Both the position numbers and the translations under genes were made by a program. Positions 1 to 7,707 of a DNA stretch of 64,000 bases are shown one piece after another. The notes below the pieces were generated by a model. It searched no databases, was not told where the DNA came from, and saw only the letters and a program-made list of their open reading frames with translations. The first letter of the stretch is position 1. Every line of letters starts with the position of its first letter. This DNA comes from FEN-1191 sp036490715 (GTDB taxonomy: Bacteria; Pseudomonadota; Gammaproteobacteria; Steroidobacterales; Steroidobacteraceae). Location: assembly GCA_036490715.1 (NCBI GenBank), contig DASXDL010000037.1, positions 1 through 64,000 of the forward strand, read 5' to 3'.

Positions 1-224
1 TCCGGATAGCTGGCGCGGATGTATCGCAGGATATCGAGACCGCTGCGATCGGGCATGTTGATGTCGAGGATCACCAGATCCCAGTTGCCGCCGCGCAGCT
101 TGTCGAGCGTCTCGTTGCCCGAAGCCGCCTCACCGATTTCGGTGATGCTGCGGTCCTCGACCAGAAACTGCCGCAGCCCGGCGCGCACCATCGCGTGATC
201 GTCCGCCAGAAGTACTCGTGTCAT
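1..224 (-). CDS. Response regulator, receiver domain, NarL/FixJ-like (truncated by window edge)
   Basis: Only the first 74 or so codons lie in the window; the gene runs off the left edge. The translation starts MTRVLLADDHAMVRAGL and contains the acidic pair DD, the phospho-acceptor Asp in the VILDINMPDRSG stretch, and the following LDILRYIR helix, all typical of a CheY-like receiver domain. The LADDHAMVRAGLR opening is characteristic of NarL/FixJ regulators, which carry a LuxR-type DNA-binding domain, but that part is outside the window. An in-frame ATG four codons upstream is an alternative start. It follows the sigma-54 activator gene by 34 nt on the same strand, so the two are probably cotranscribed. 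Confidence 0.85.
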   Translation of the reverse strand, partial: MTRVLLADDHAMVRAGLRQFLVEDRSITEIGEAASGNETLDKLRGGNWDLVILDINMPDRSGLDILRYIRASYP

Positions 225-258
225 TTGTGTACCCATCCCCTTGCAATCTCCCGCAACG

Positions 259-1239
259 CTACGCGTGCGAACGGACTTCCGGCTGCTGCTGTTGTCCGTA
301 GATTGCGAGCTTGTTATACAGTGTTTTCAAACTGCATCCCAGCGTCTTGGCCGCGCGGTTTTTGTTGCCGGCCCAATGCGCCAGGGTCGCTTCGATCAGC
401 CGCCGCTCCGCTTCTGCCAGCGACGATCCAATTGGAACGCGCACCGCCTCGGTCTCCTCGTGCACCGCGGCACGGTCGCTCACCGCGGCGTGCAGATTCA
501 TCGGCTGCAGCAGCAACTCGTGCTCGCTGAGGATGTAGGCGCGCTCGATGGCATTTTTCAACTCGCGCACGTTGCCGGGCCAGCGGTAATCGCACAACGT
601 GCGCCGCGCGCCAGCACTGAATATCTTTGCGGTGTCGTTGCGAGCGTTGATCTCGGCCAGAAAATGCTCAGCCAGCAGTACCACGTCGTCACCGCGCTCA
701 CGCAGCGGCGCCAAACTGATCGGAAATACCGCCAGCCGGTACAGCAGGTCCTCGCGCAGGCTGCCCTCGCGCACCGCCTGCATCGGCGAGCGGTTGGTCG
801 CGGCGACCACGCGGACGTCAGTCTTGATCTCCTCGCTGCCCCCGACACGGAAGAATGACCGTGTCTCAAGAAATCGCAGCAGCCGAGTCTGCATGTCGGC
901 ACTCATTTCGGTCACTTCATCGAGGAACAGCGTGCCGCCGGAAGCGCGCTCGACCATGCCGGCGTGCATGCGGGCAGCGCCGGTGAAGCTACCGCGCTCG
1001 AAACCAAAGAGTTCGGACTCGATCAGCGTCGGTGGCAAAGCGCCGCAGTTGATACCGAGGAATGGGCGAGCGCTGCGGGAACTATGGAGATGAATCGCCT
1101 GGGCCACGAGTTCCTTGCCCGATCCGCTCTCACCCGAGATCAGCACGGTGGCATCGGTCGGTGCCACCTTGGCCACCAGGTCACGCACCGCCTGCATGGC
1201 GCGCGAATGGCCAACCATCAATGTGGACGCTTCGGTCAT
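259..1239 (-). CDS. Sigma-54-dependent transcriptional activator lacking an N-terminal sensory domain
   Basis: A bacterial enhancer-binding protein of about 326 residues that uses ATP to open sigma-54 promoters. It begins almost directly with the AAA+ domain: Walker A GESGSGKE at 36-43, the sigma-54 contact loop at 83-88 as GSFTGA (usual form GAFTGA), and Walker B in GGTLFLDEVTEM. A Fis-type helix-turn-helix (NRAAKTLGCSLKTLYNKL) lies at the C-terminus. There is no receiver, GAF or PAS domain in front, as in PspF or HrpS. I chose the ATG preceded by GGAG at about 8 nt; an upstream in-frame TTG and ATG add four residues. The response-regulator gene follows directly, so control may come from a partner protein. 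Confidence 0.88.
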   Translation of the reverse strand: MTEASTLMVGHSRAMQAVRDLVAKVAPTDATVLISGESGSGKELVAQAIHLHSSRSARPFLGINCGALPPTLIESELFGFERGSFTGAARMHAGMVERASGGTLFLDEVTEMSADMQTRLLRFLETRSFFRVGGSEEIKTDVRVVAATNRSPMQAVREGSLREDLLYRLAVFPISLAPLRERGDDVVLLAEHFLAEINARNDTAKIFSAGARRTLCDYRWPGNVRELKNAIERAYILSEHELLLQPMNLHAAVSDRAAVHEETEAVRVPIGSSLAEAERRLIEATLAHWAGNKNRAAKTLGCSLKTLYNKLAIYGQQQQPEVRSHA

Positions 1240-1426
1240 TCCCATCTCCAAGCTACTGCGGGTACTTGTAACCAGTGGCGCCGCTTGGCTGCACCAGCGC
1301 CGGACGATGACGCTGTGGGATTCTGAAAAATTTTCTGTCAGTGTTTGTCCTACAAAGGCGCCGTTTGGGCCGATAAGAGACGTGGCTCACAGGTCAATGC
1401 GCTGCGCCCCCCTTGCCGCCGCGCTG

Positions 1427-2116
1427 CTAGCGTGAAACCTCGGCCCGTTCGACCAGTTTTGGGTCGTTGACCTTGGCCGAATTCACGCGGGTGCTGACCG
1501 GCCACGCCGATAGCAAGTCGTCGGGATAGGGCTTTAGTAATTCGCGCGCCAGGGCCGGTGAGCCGCCGAGCCACACCAGGCAGTCCTGCGCTGTCAGGAT
1601 GGCGGGCTGACGCTGGGCGACATTATGAATTTCCGCCAGCAGCGGCGATGCCGGCATCGTCAGGATCGAAAAGCTTTCGATCACCGTGCCATCCGCAGCG
1701 CGCGACGTGTCCCACAGGCCGGCGAATGCAAAGCTGTCCTGATCCGCCGGGTGGATGAAATACGGCTGCTTCGCCTTGCCGTTGGGCAGCAGGTGCCACT
1801 CGTAGAATCCAGCCGCCAACACCAGGCAGCGCTGATCGCGTTTCCATGCGCCGCGGTACGCCGGTGAACTCTCGAACGTCTCGGCCCGAGCGTTGATCGT
1901 GCTGTAAGCTCCGGCCACGCCGCGAGCGAAGAATGGAATCAGCCCGAATCGCATCAGGCGACAGACATTGCCGGTGGGCGTCGCTATGACCGCCGGCGCG
2001 CGCTGCGTCGGCGCAATGTTGTAACTGGCCTCGAACGGCGGCCAGTCCTTGACGTCGAGGAATGGCAATTCGCGCTCGAGCGCCCGTTGATCTTTGGTGA
2101 TGTAGCGGCCACACAT
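1427..2116 (-). CDS. yedK: SRAP-domain abasic-site DNA-protein crosslinking protein (YedK/HMCES family)
   Basis: A 229-residue SOS-response-associated peptidase-fold protein. The family shields abasic sites in single-stranded DNA by forming a thiazolidine crosslink through Cys2. Here the start is MCGRY, so Cys2 is exposed after removal of Met1. Other hallmarks are visible: NIAPTQ near residue 34, the INARAET segment, GFYEWH and a conserved His in the AEIHNVAQRQPAIL segment. That last segment is a little longer than the usual HDRMPAIL form. Length and motif order match the family. The gene is transcribed toward the sigma-54 activator gene with a 187-nt gap. Confidence 0.9.
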   Translation of the reverse strand: MCGRYITKDQRALERELPFLDVKDWPPFEASYNIAPTQRAPAVIATPTGNVCRLMRFGLIPFFARGVAGAYSTINARAETFESSPAYRGAWKRDQRCLVLAAGFYEWHLLPNGKAKQPYFIHPADQDSFAFAGLWDTSRAADGTVIESFSILTMPASPLLAEIHNVAQRQPAILTAQDCLVWLGGSPALARELLKPYPDDLLSAWPVSTRVNSAKVNDPKLVERAEVSR

Positions 2117-2201
2117 GACAGGTGGGTCGAAGTCTATACAGCCTGCTGCGGCGCGGACTACTGGATGGACGCGCGCCCCGCCACCCCCTTACGGTTCCGG
2201 C

Positions 2202-2519
2202 ATGATCCGCCGCCGTGATAATCGCAAACCGCTGTCGAACCGGCGCGACCCGCACTGGCTGACGATCAGTGATATGCAGGGGATGATTCTCGACTGCACG
2301 GCGCTGGAACCGGGTGCCGACCTGTATGCCGTGCTTGCACGCACCATGGATCGCCTGGCGGCCGACGGCTGGACCATCGAGGATGACGGCCGTTTTGGCT
2401 CGTTCTTCTGCCACCGCGACGGCGTGCGCCGATTCGTTCATATCCGTCCGACCGATCCGGCCGCCGGCGACCTGTACGGGCCGTCCAGTTTCGAGGCCTG
2501 TCCGACCTGCCGCGAATGA
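2202..2519 (+). CDS. Hypothetical protein with C-terminal CPTC motif
   Basis: A 105-residue protein with no family I can name. It starts MIRRRDNRKPLSNRRDP, has a predicted helical middle (LYAVLARTMDRLAADGW) and a beta-rich part, and ends in EACPTCRE, so two cysteines are spaced CxxC next to the C-terminus. No signal peptide or membrane segment is visible. A longer in-frame reading from 2115 exists but would overlap the divergent yedK start and has low-complexity Pro/Arg content, so I prefer the ATG at 2202. Codon use looks like that of its neighbours. It sits 51 nt upstream of the cytochrome b gene on the same strand. Confidence 0.6.
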   Translation: MIRRRDNRKPLSNRRDPHWLTISDMQGMILDCTALEPGADLYAVLARTMDRLAADGWTIEDDGRFGSFFCHRDGVRRFVHIRPTDPAAGDLYGPSSFEACPTCRE

Positions 2520-2570
2520 GAAATTGCAGCGCGCTCGGCTATGATTGCGCTTCGACTCGTCGGAGACGGC

Positions 2571-3410
2571 ATGCCTCACTCGATCGCGCGCGGCCGCTCG
2601 TACCGTCGGCATGCGTTGCCGGTACGCATCACCCACTGGATCAATGCCGTGGTGCTGGTGCTGCTGCTGATGAGCGGTCTGCAGATCTTCAATGCTCACC
2701 CCAGCCTGTCGTGGGGCAGGTCCTCGTATACCGGTCGGCCGCCGGTGTTCGAAACGACGGCCGTGGCTGGACCCGACGGTCAGCCGGTCGGCATCACCCG
2801 CGTATTCAATCACTCCTTTAATACCACCGGCGTGCTGGGAGTCTCGCGGATGGACGGCCAGCCGGTGGCGCGCGGCTTCCCCTCCTGGCTCACGGTGCCA
2901 AGCTTTCAATGGCTGGCGATGGGCCGGCACTGGCACTTCTTTCTGGCCTGGATCCTGGTGATCAACGGCCTCACGTACCTGACGTTCTCGGCGCTCAGCC
3001 GGCACCTGTCGCAGGATCTGACTCCGACTCGCAGCGACTGGCGCTCGATCGGCCGCTCGATCATCGATCACATCCTGCTGCGCCATCCGGCCGGGGACGC
3101 CGCGACGCGCTACAACATTCTGCAGAAGCTGGCCTACCTGGGGGTCATCTTCGTACTGCTGCCGCTGATGATCCTGACCGGCTGGGCGATGTCGCCGCGG
3201 CTGGATTCGCTGGCGCCAGGCTGGGTGAACTTCCTCGGTGGACGACAGTCGGCGCGCACGCTGCACTTCGTGGTGGCCTGGACGCTGGTGCTGTTCTTTC
3301 TGATCCACGTGTTCGAAGTTCTCATCAGCGGGGTATGGAACAACCTGCGATCGATGATCACCGGTCGCTACGTGATCCCCGCCGAGCAGCAGCCCGCGGA
3401 GCCCCGATGA
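2571..3410 (+). CDS. Membrane cytochrome b (b/b6 or b561-like) electron-transfer subunit
   Basis: A 279-residue integral membrane protein with four clear hydrophobic segments. Candidate heme-ligand histidines sit in RITHWINAVVLVL, MGRHWHFFLAWIL, ARTLHFVVAWTLV and LFFLIHVFEV, the pattern of Ni/Fe-hydrogenase or thiosulfate-reductase type cytochrome b. It probably passes electrons between the quinone pool and a periplasmic partner. The start is the ATG preceded by GGAGA at about 6 nt; an upstream in-frame ATG adds ten residues but lacks a ribosome site. The stop codon overlaps the start of the molybdoenzyme gene (ATGA), so the two products are probably made together as a membrane oxidoreductase. 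Confidence 0.82.
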   Translation: MPHSIARGRSYRRHALPVRITHWINAVVLVLLLMSGLQIFNAHPSLSWGRSSYTGRPPVFETTAVAGPDGQPVGITRVFNHSFNTTGVLGVSRMDGQPVARGFPSWLTVPSFQWLAMGRHWHFFLAWILVINGLTYLTFSALSRHLSQDLTPTRSDWRSIGRSIIDHILLRHPAGDAATRYNILQKLAYLGVIFVLLPLMILTGWAMSPRLDSLAPGWVNFLGGRQSARTLHFVVAWTLVLFFLIHVFEVLISGVWNNLRSMITGRYVIPAEQQPAEPR

Positions 3411-4150
3411 AGCGCCGCACCCTGCTGAGCGCGCTGGGCGGTTTGTGCGTCAGTGGTTGCGATGCGCTGTCGCGCAGCCAGTGGTTTCCGAACCTGCTCA
3501 AGTCCGGCGAGGATCTGAGCCGCACGGTGCAGAACGCGCTGACCCCGCGCCGCGCGATGGCGCAGGAGTTCAGCGAGAGCGACCGGTCGCCGACCTTTCG
3601 CAGCAACGGCACCTCCAATCCGGCCGATGAGGCGTATCAGGCCCTGGCGCGAGACGCGTTCGCCGATTGGCGGCTGCAGGTCGATGGGCTGGTGGAAAGC
3701 CCGACGTCGTTTTCGTTGGCACAGCTGCGGGCGATGCCGGCGCGGGTGCAGATCACGCGCCATGACTGCGTCGAGGGCTGGAGCGCAATCGGCAAATGGA
3801 AGGGGGTTCAGCTCAGTGCGCTGCTGGCCGCAGTGCGGCCGAAGCCGTCGGCGCGCTATGTTGTCTTTCACTGCGCCGATCCGATGGACCGGGTCGGAAC
3901 GCGCTATTACGAGAGTATCGACTTCGACGATGCCTACCATCCGCAGACCATCCTGGCATACGGCCTCAACGACGCCGACCTGCCGATCGCCAATGGCGCG
4001 CCACTGCGGGTGCGCATCGAGCGACAGCTCGGCTACAAGATGGCGAAGTTCATCATGCGCTTGCAGCTGGTCGACAGTTACGCCGGCATTGGCGCGGGCA
4101 GCGGCGGCTACTGGGAAGATCGGGGCTACGAGTGGTACGCCGGCATCTAG
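3407..4150 (+). CDS. Sulfite-oxidase-fold molybdopterin oxidoreductase (YedY/MsrP-like), exported
   Basis: A 247-residue protein of the oxidoreductase molybdopterin-binding family. The N-terminus MKRRTLLSALGGLCVSGC has an Arg-Arg pair, a hydrophobic stretch and a possible lipobox (CVSGC), suggesting Tat export and lipid anchoring. The mature part has the expected substrate-binding opening (DWRLQVDGLVESP), the segment ITRHDCVEGW whose Cys is the likely molybdenum ligand, and ANGAPLRVRIERQLGYK near the C-terminus. It overlaps the upstream cytochrome b gene by four bases. The substrate cannot be told from sequence; a reductase like MsrP or a sulfite-type dehydrogenase is possible. The Moco biosynthesis cluster lies just downstream on the same strand. 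Confidence 0.85.
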   Translation: MKRRTLLSALGGLCVSGCDALSRSQWFPNLLKSGEDLSRTVQNALTPRRAMAQEFSESDRSPTFRSNGTSNPADEAYQALARDAFADWRLQVDGLVESPTSFSLAQLRAMPARVQITRHDCVEGWSAIGKWKGVQLSALLAAVRPKPSARYVVFHCADPMDRVGTRYYESIDFDDAYHPQTILAYGLNDADLPIANGAPLRVRIERQLGYKMAKFIMRLQLVDSYAGIGAGSGGYWEDRGYEWYAGI

Positions 4151-4216
4151 CATCGCATCATGAAATTGCAAAAGCGTTGCACCCAGCGGACACGACCAAT
4201 CGACTGGGAGAAAGCG

Positions 4217-4699
4217 ATGGAAAAGTTCGTACGAGTGCTGGCCGTGAGCGGCGTGCTCGCCGTTTTTGGCGCGATGTCGGCGGTCGCAGCCGGGTCACAC
4301 GATCCAGCCATTGGAACCTGGGCCCTGAATGTCGAGAAGTCGAAGTTTAGTCCGGGGCCTGCGCCCAAATCGCAGACCCGGACCTATGAACAGGCCGCAG
4401 ACGGCATCAAATTGAGCTGGACCGGCGTGGCCGCGGATGGCTCGGCGATGACTGGCGAGTCGACCTTCAAATACGATGGCAAGGACTATCCGATCACGGG
4501 CTCACCCAACTATGACACCCTGACGCTAAAGCGCGTGAACGCGACCACCGTCAAGAGCGCGCAGAAGAAGCAGGGCAAGACCATTGCCTGGAGCACGCGC
4601 GCCGTCAGCGAACACGGCAAGGTCCTGACGCTCACGAGCCGTGGTAAGGATGCGAAGGGCGCTGCCTATCACGATGTCGCGGTGTACGAACGGCAGTAA
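4217..4699 (+). CDS. Small exported protein of unknown function, beta-rich
   Basis: A 160-residue protein with an N-terminal signal peptide (MEKFVRVLAVSGVLAVFGAM, probable cleavage after AVAAG). The mature region is beta-rich, beginning GTWALNVEKSKFSPGP, a pattern like small lipocalin-type or DUF families of secreted proteins that I cannot assign firmly. There is no catalytic motif. The ATG at 4217 is chosen because GGGAGAAA precedes it at good spacing; an in-frame ATG at 4160 would put extra charged residues before the signal peptide. It is 66 nt after the molybdoenzyme gene on the same strand. Confidence 0.65.
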   Translation: MEKFVRVLAVSGVLAVFGAMSAVAAGSHDPAIGTWALNVEKSKFSPGPAPKSQTRTYEQAADGIKLSWTGVAADGSAMTGESTFKYDGKDYPITGSPNYDTLTLKRVNATTVKSAQKKQGKTIAWSTRAVSEHGKVLTLTSRGKDAKGAAYHDVAVYERQ

Positions 4700-4717
4700 C
4701 AGCAACAGTCGAATTCG

Positions 4718-4791
4718 CGCGCCCGGAGAGATTCGAACTCCCGACCCTCAGGTTCGAAGCCTGATGCTCTATCCAACTGAGCTACGGGCGC
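4718..4791 (-). tRNA. tRNA-Arg (anticodon TCG)
   Basis: The minus strand folds as a complete cloverleaf: acceptor stem GCGCCCG with CGGGCGC, a D-arm beginning GCTCAGTTGGATAGAGC, an anticodon arm TCAGGCTTCGAACCTGA with anticodon TCG, and a T-arm containing GTTCGAAT. The discriminator base is G. The bases that follow on the minus strand are CGA, so the CCA end is not encoded and must be added by the CCA-adding enzyme. The gene lies between the secreted-protein gene and moeA, on the opposite strand to both. Confidence 0.95.
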
Positions 4792-4859
4792 GGCGAAACG
4801 CCATCGTGTCATGAAGCCCCCAAACGCACCACTGGGGCGGCCGGCGTAACATAGGCCGC

Positions 4860-6062
4860 ATGATCGAGCCTCAAGCTGCGGACACGCTCATCGGCCAGCA
4901 TCTGGCTTGCCTGCCGATCGAATCGTTGCCAGTCGGACAGAGCGCCGGCTCAGTGCTGCGCGAGAACATATACGCCGAGCGCGACCAGCCGCCGTTCGAC
5001 CGTGTGGCAATGGATGGCGTTGCGCTGGCATCGAGCGCCGCTGCCGCCGGCCGCCGCAGCTTCAAGCTGCAGGCAACCCAGGCGGCCGGCGATCCGCCCA
5101 CGACACTGCAGGCAGATGCGAACTGTATCGAGGTCATGACCGGGGCGGTGCTGCCGGCTGGCTGCGATACCGTGGTGCCGGTCGAACGGCTGCGCAGTGT
5201 CGACGGCTACGTCGAACTCGAAAGCGGCCTGACCACCCCGGCCTGGAAAAACGTCCATCGACGCGCGAGCGATCGCCCGCAGGGCGCGCTGTTGCTGAGT
5301 GCCGGCAGCGTACTGAATGCGCCTGAGATCGCGGTGGCCGCAGGCGCCGGCATGGCACGCCTGCGCGTCAGCAGCCAGCCAGCCATCATGGTGGTTTCCA
5401 CCGGCAACGAGTTGATCGAGCCGGGGGACCCGATTGCGCCTCATCAGATTCGACGCTCCAACGCCTATGCGGTGGTGGCAGCGCTGCGTCAGCGCGGCTT
5501 CCAGCGGGTCGCCGACGATCACCTTGCGGACGATGCCCAGCGATTGCGCGAGCGCCTGCGGCTGCACCTGGGCACGCACGAGGTACTGATTCTGTCGGGC
5601 GGCGTGTCGATGGGACGCTACGATCTGGTGCCGGCGGTGTTGCAGGAGATCGGCGTGCGCTGCGTGCTGCACGGAATCGCGCAGCGGCCGGGGCGGCCGA
5701 TGTGGTACGGCACCACGAGCGAGGGCCGCTCGGTGTTCGCACTGCCCGGTAATCCCGTTTCGACCCTGGTGTGCCTAATCCGCTACGTGGTGCCGGCGCT
5801 GTATGCGGCGATGGGCATGCCGCACGCCGAGCGTGAGCGCGTTGCATTGGCAGCCCCGATCCGCTGGGACACCAAGCTGACCGGTTTCGTACCGGTGCGA
5901 GTGTCGAACGACGACTGGGCACGCCCGTGGGCAACGCCCTGCCCCACCAACGGCTCGGGTGACTTCGCTTCTTTGGCGAACACCGACGGTTTCGTGGAAT
6001 TGCCGCCCGGACCGGCTGAGTTCGCCAAGGGCTACGTCGCGCGCCTGTTCCGCTGGTCATAA
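4860..6062 (+). CDS. moeA: Molybdopterin molybdenumtransferase MoeA
   Basis: A 400-residue MoeA, which inserts molybdate into adenylylated molybdopterin in the last common step of Moco synthesis. Recognisable segments in order are PPFDRVAMDGVA near residue 40, the MTGAVLPAGCDTVVPVE segment, VVSTGNELIEPGD, LILSGGVSMGRYD, QRPGRPMWYG and FALPGNPVS, followed by the C-terminal domain IV. Length is normal for the family. It is the first gene of the moeA-moaA-moaC-mobA::moaD-moaE run and starts 68 nt from the divergent tRNA-Arg, so the cluster promoter probably lies in that gap. Confidence 0.95.
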   Translation: MIEPQAADTLIGQHLACLPIESLPVGQSAGSVLRENIYAERDQPPFDRVAMDGVALASSAAAAGRRSFKLQATQAAGDPPTTLQADANCIEVMTGAVLPAGCDTVVPVERLRSVDGYVELESGLTTPAWKNVHRRASDRPQGALLLSAGSVLNAPEIAVAAGAGMARLRVSSQPAIMVVSTGNELIEPGDPIAPHQIRRSNAYAVVAALRQRGFQRVADDHLADDAQRLRERLRLHLGTHEVLILSGGVSMGRYDLVPAVLQEIGVRCVLHGIAQRPGRPMWYGTTSEGRSVFALPGNPVSTLVCLIRYVVPALYAAMGMPHAERERVALAAPIRWDTKLTGFVPVRVSNDDWARPWATPCPTNGSGDFASLANTDGFVELPPGPAEFAKGYVARLFRWS

Positions 6063-6131
6063 GCAGCCCTAATAACAAGCATCTGGAACTGCATCGCTTG
6101 GGCTGCGCGTGCGATCTGGTAGCCTTGTTCT

Positions 6132-7181
6132 ATGGGCATTGCCACCGTTCAGCCATTGGTACCCCGACGCCGCCTGCTACAGGACCGGCGCGGCCGACCG
6201 CTGCGCGATCTGCGAATCTCGGTCATCGATCGCTGCAATTTCCGCTGCCCGTATTGCATGCCGCGCGAGCGCTTTCACGATCAGTACCACTTCCTAAAAT
6301 CCAGCGAACGGCTCGACTTTGGCGAGCTGCTCCGACTCACGCGCCTGTTCACGCAGCTCGGCGTGGTGAAACTCCGGATCACCGGTGGCGAGCCGCTGCT
6401 GCGCTCCGGGCTGTCCGATCTGATCGGTGATCTGAGCGGGTTGCCGGGCATCGAAGATATCGCCCTGACCACCAACGGCGTGCTGCTTGCACAGCACGCG
6501 GCCGAGCTGCGAGCCGCAGGGCTGCAGCGGGTCACGGTGAGTCTGGACAGTCTCGATCCAGCGGTGTTCACCCAGATGGCTGGCGGGTTCGGACGCGTGC
6601 ATGACGTCCTTCAGGGCATCAGCGCTGCCCAAAGCGCCGGCCTATCGCCGATCAAGATCAATGCAGTGGTGCAGCGTGGCGTGAACGATCACCAGGTGCT
6701 CGAGCTGGCCGAGCACTTCCGTCACAGTGGTGTCATCGTGCGCTTCATCGAATACATGGACGTCGGTAACCGCAATGATTGGAATCGAGAGCGCGTAGTG
6801 CCGTCGCAGGAACTGCTCGACCGGATCGGCGCGCGCTGGCCGCTGCGCTCGGTCGAAGCGGCTTACCCGGGCGAAGTCGCACGTCGCTACGTCTTCGACG
6901 ACGGCGGCGGCGAGCTCGGATTCATCTCCTCAGTGACCCAGCCCTTCTGTGGCGACTGCTCGCGGGCGCGCCTGTCCTCGGATGGCAAGTTCTACACCTG
7001 CCTATTCGCCGGTGACGGCACCGATCTGCGCGCGCCATTGCGGGGCGGCGCGAGCGACGAGGAGTTGTTGAGTCTGATCCGCGCGGTCTGGGAGCGGCGT
7101 ATCGACCGTTACAGCGAGCTGCGCGAGAGCCTGCGGGCGCGCGGAGTTCAGCACGTCGAGATGAACCACGTCGGCGGTTAG
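6132..7181 (+). CDS. moaA: GTP 3',8-cyclase MoaA (radical SAM)
   Basis: A 349-residue radical SAM enzyme that, with MoaC, converts GTP to cyclic pyranopterin monophosphate. The N-terminal 4Fe-4S site is CNFRCPYC inside the segment RISVIDRCNFRCPYCMPRE. The SAM-binding glycines are in LRITGGEPLLR. The second C-terminal cluster site is present as QPFCGDCSRARLS with a later Cys in FYTCLF. The protein ends NHVGG, matching the conserved C-terminal Gly-Gly that is needed for function in characterised MoaA. It is 69 nt downstream of moeA and 7 nt upstream of moaC. Confidence 0.96.
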   Translation: MGIATVQPLVPRRRLLQDRRGRPLRDLRISVIDRCNFRCPYCMPRERFHDQYHFLKSSERLDFGELLRLTRLFTQLGVVKLRITGGEPLLRSGLSDLIGDLSGLPGIEDIALTTNGVLLAQHAAELRAAGLQRVTVSLDSLDPAVFTQMAGGFGRVHDVLQGISAAQSAGLSPIKINAVVQRGVNDHQVLELAEHFRHSGVIVRFIEYMDVGNRNDWNRERVVPSQELLDRIGARWPLRSVEAAYPGEVARRYVFDDGGGELGFISSVTQPFCGDCSRARLSSDGKFYTCLFAGDGTDLRAPLRGGASDEELLSLIRAVWERRIDRYSELRESLRARGVQHVEMNHVGG

Positions 7182-7188
7182 CCGTCCT

Positions 7189-7707
7189 ATGGCACGCCGC
7201 CTACGCAATCCCAAGCTCACGCATCTGGATGCCCGCTCGCGCCCGACGATGGTCGACGTGGGCGCGAAGGCAGTGACGCACCGAATCGCGACCGCCGAGG
7301 CGCGCGTCCGGTTGCCGCCAGCGGTGGCCCGCGCGCTGAGACGTGCTGGTCATCGCACCAGCAAGGGTCCGGTGTTCGATACGGCGATCGTGGCCGGCGT
7401 GATGGCCGCCAAGCACACCTCCGAGCTGATCCCGTTCTGCCACCCGCTGGCGCTCGACCAATGCCGGATCGAGATAGGATTTGTCGCCGGTGCCGCCAGC
7501 ACCGTGCTGCGGGTCCACTGTCGTGTGGAAGTCCGACACAAGACCGGCGTTGAGATGGAGGCACTCACCGGTGCCTGTGTCGCCGCACTGACGATCTATG
7601 ACATGTGCAAGGCGCTATCGCATAACATTCAAATTACGGGAGTACGGCTGCTGATGAAGCGCGGTGGAAAACGTGACGTCGGTAAGCGCGCAAGGAGACC
7701 GGCCTGA
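7189..7707 (+). CDS. moaC: Cyclic pyranopterin monophosphate synthase MoaC
   Basis: A 172-residue MoaC, the partner of MoaA in making cPMP from the cyclised GTP intermediate. Family landmarks are MVDVGAKAVTHRIA, KHTSELIPFCHPL, VEMEALTGACVAAL and TIYDMCKAL, the last holding the Asp and Lys of the YDMCK active-site segment. The C-terminal tail is basic (MKRGGKRDVGKRARRPA). It starts 7 nt after moaA. Its stop TGA lies inside the proposed CTG start of the next gene (CTGA), which suggests coupled translation with the MobA-MoaD fusion. Confidence 0.95.
   Translation: MARRLRNPKLTHLDARSRPTMVDVGAKAVTHRIATAEARVRLPPAVARALRRAGHRTSKGPVFDTAIVAGVMAAKHTSELIPFCHPLALDQCRIEIGFVAGAASTVLRVHCRVEVRHKTGVEMEALTGACVAALTIYDMCKALSHNIQITGVRLLMKRGGKRDVGKRARRPA
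7692..7697 (+). promoter_or_regulatory. Shine-Dalgarno AAGGAG deciding the mobA::moaD start
   Basis: AAGGAG lies inside the 3' end of moaC, six bases before CTG at 7704. No ATG, GTG or TTG in the correct frame lies within its range; the next in-frame candidate, GTG at 7731, is 33 bases away and has no ribosome site. An in-frame TAA at 7683 limits any further upstream start. Confidence 0.6.

Noticed and set aside
1323..1337. Small AT palindrome (GAAAAATTTTC) between yedK and the sigma-54 activator gene
   Set aside because: Short and could arise by chance; I could not place a convincing -12/-24 or -10/-35 pair around it.
1623..3308. Long minus-strand frame across yedK and the cytochrome b gene
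   Set aside because: It crosses two genes on different strands, is Arg/Gln/His-rich, and has no recognisable domain.
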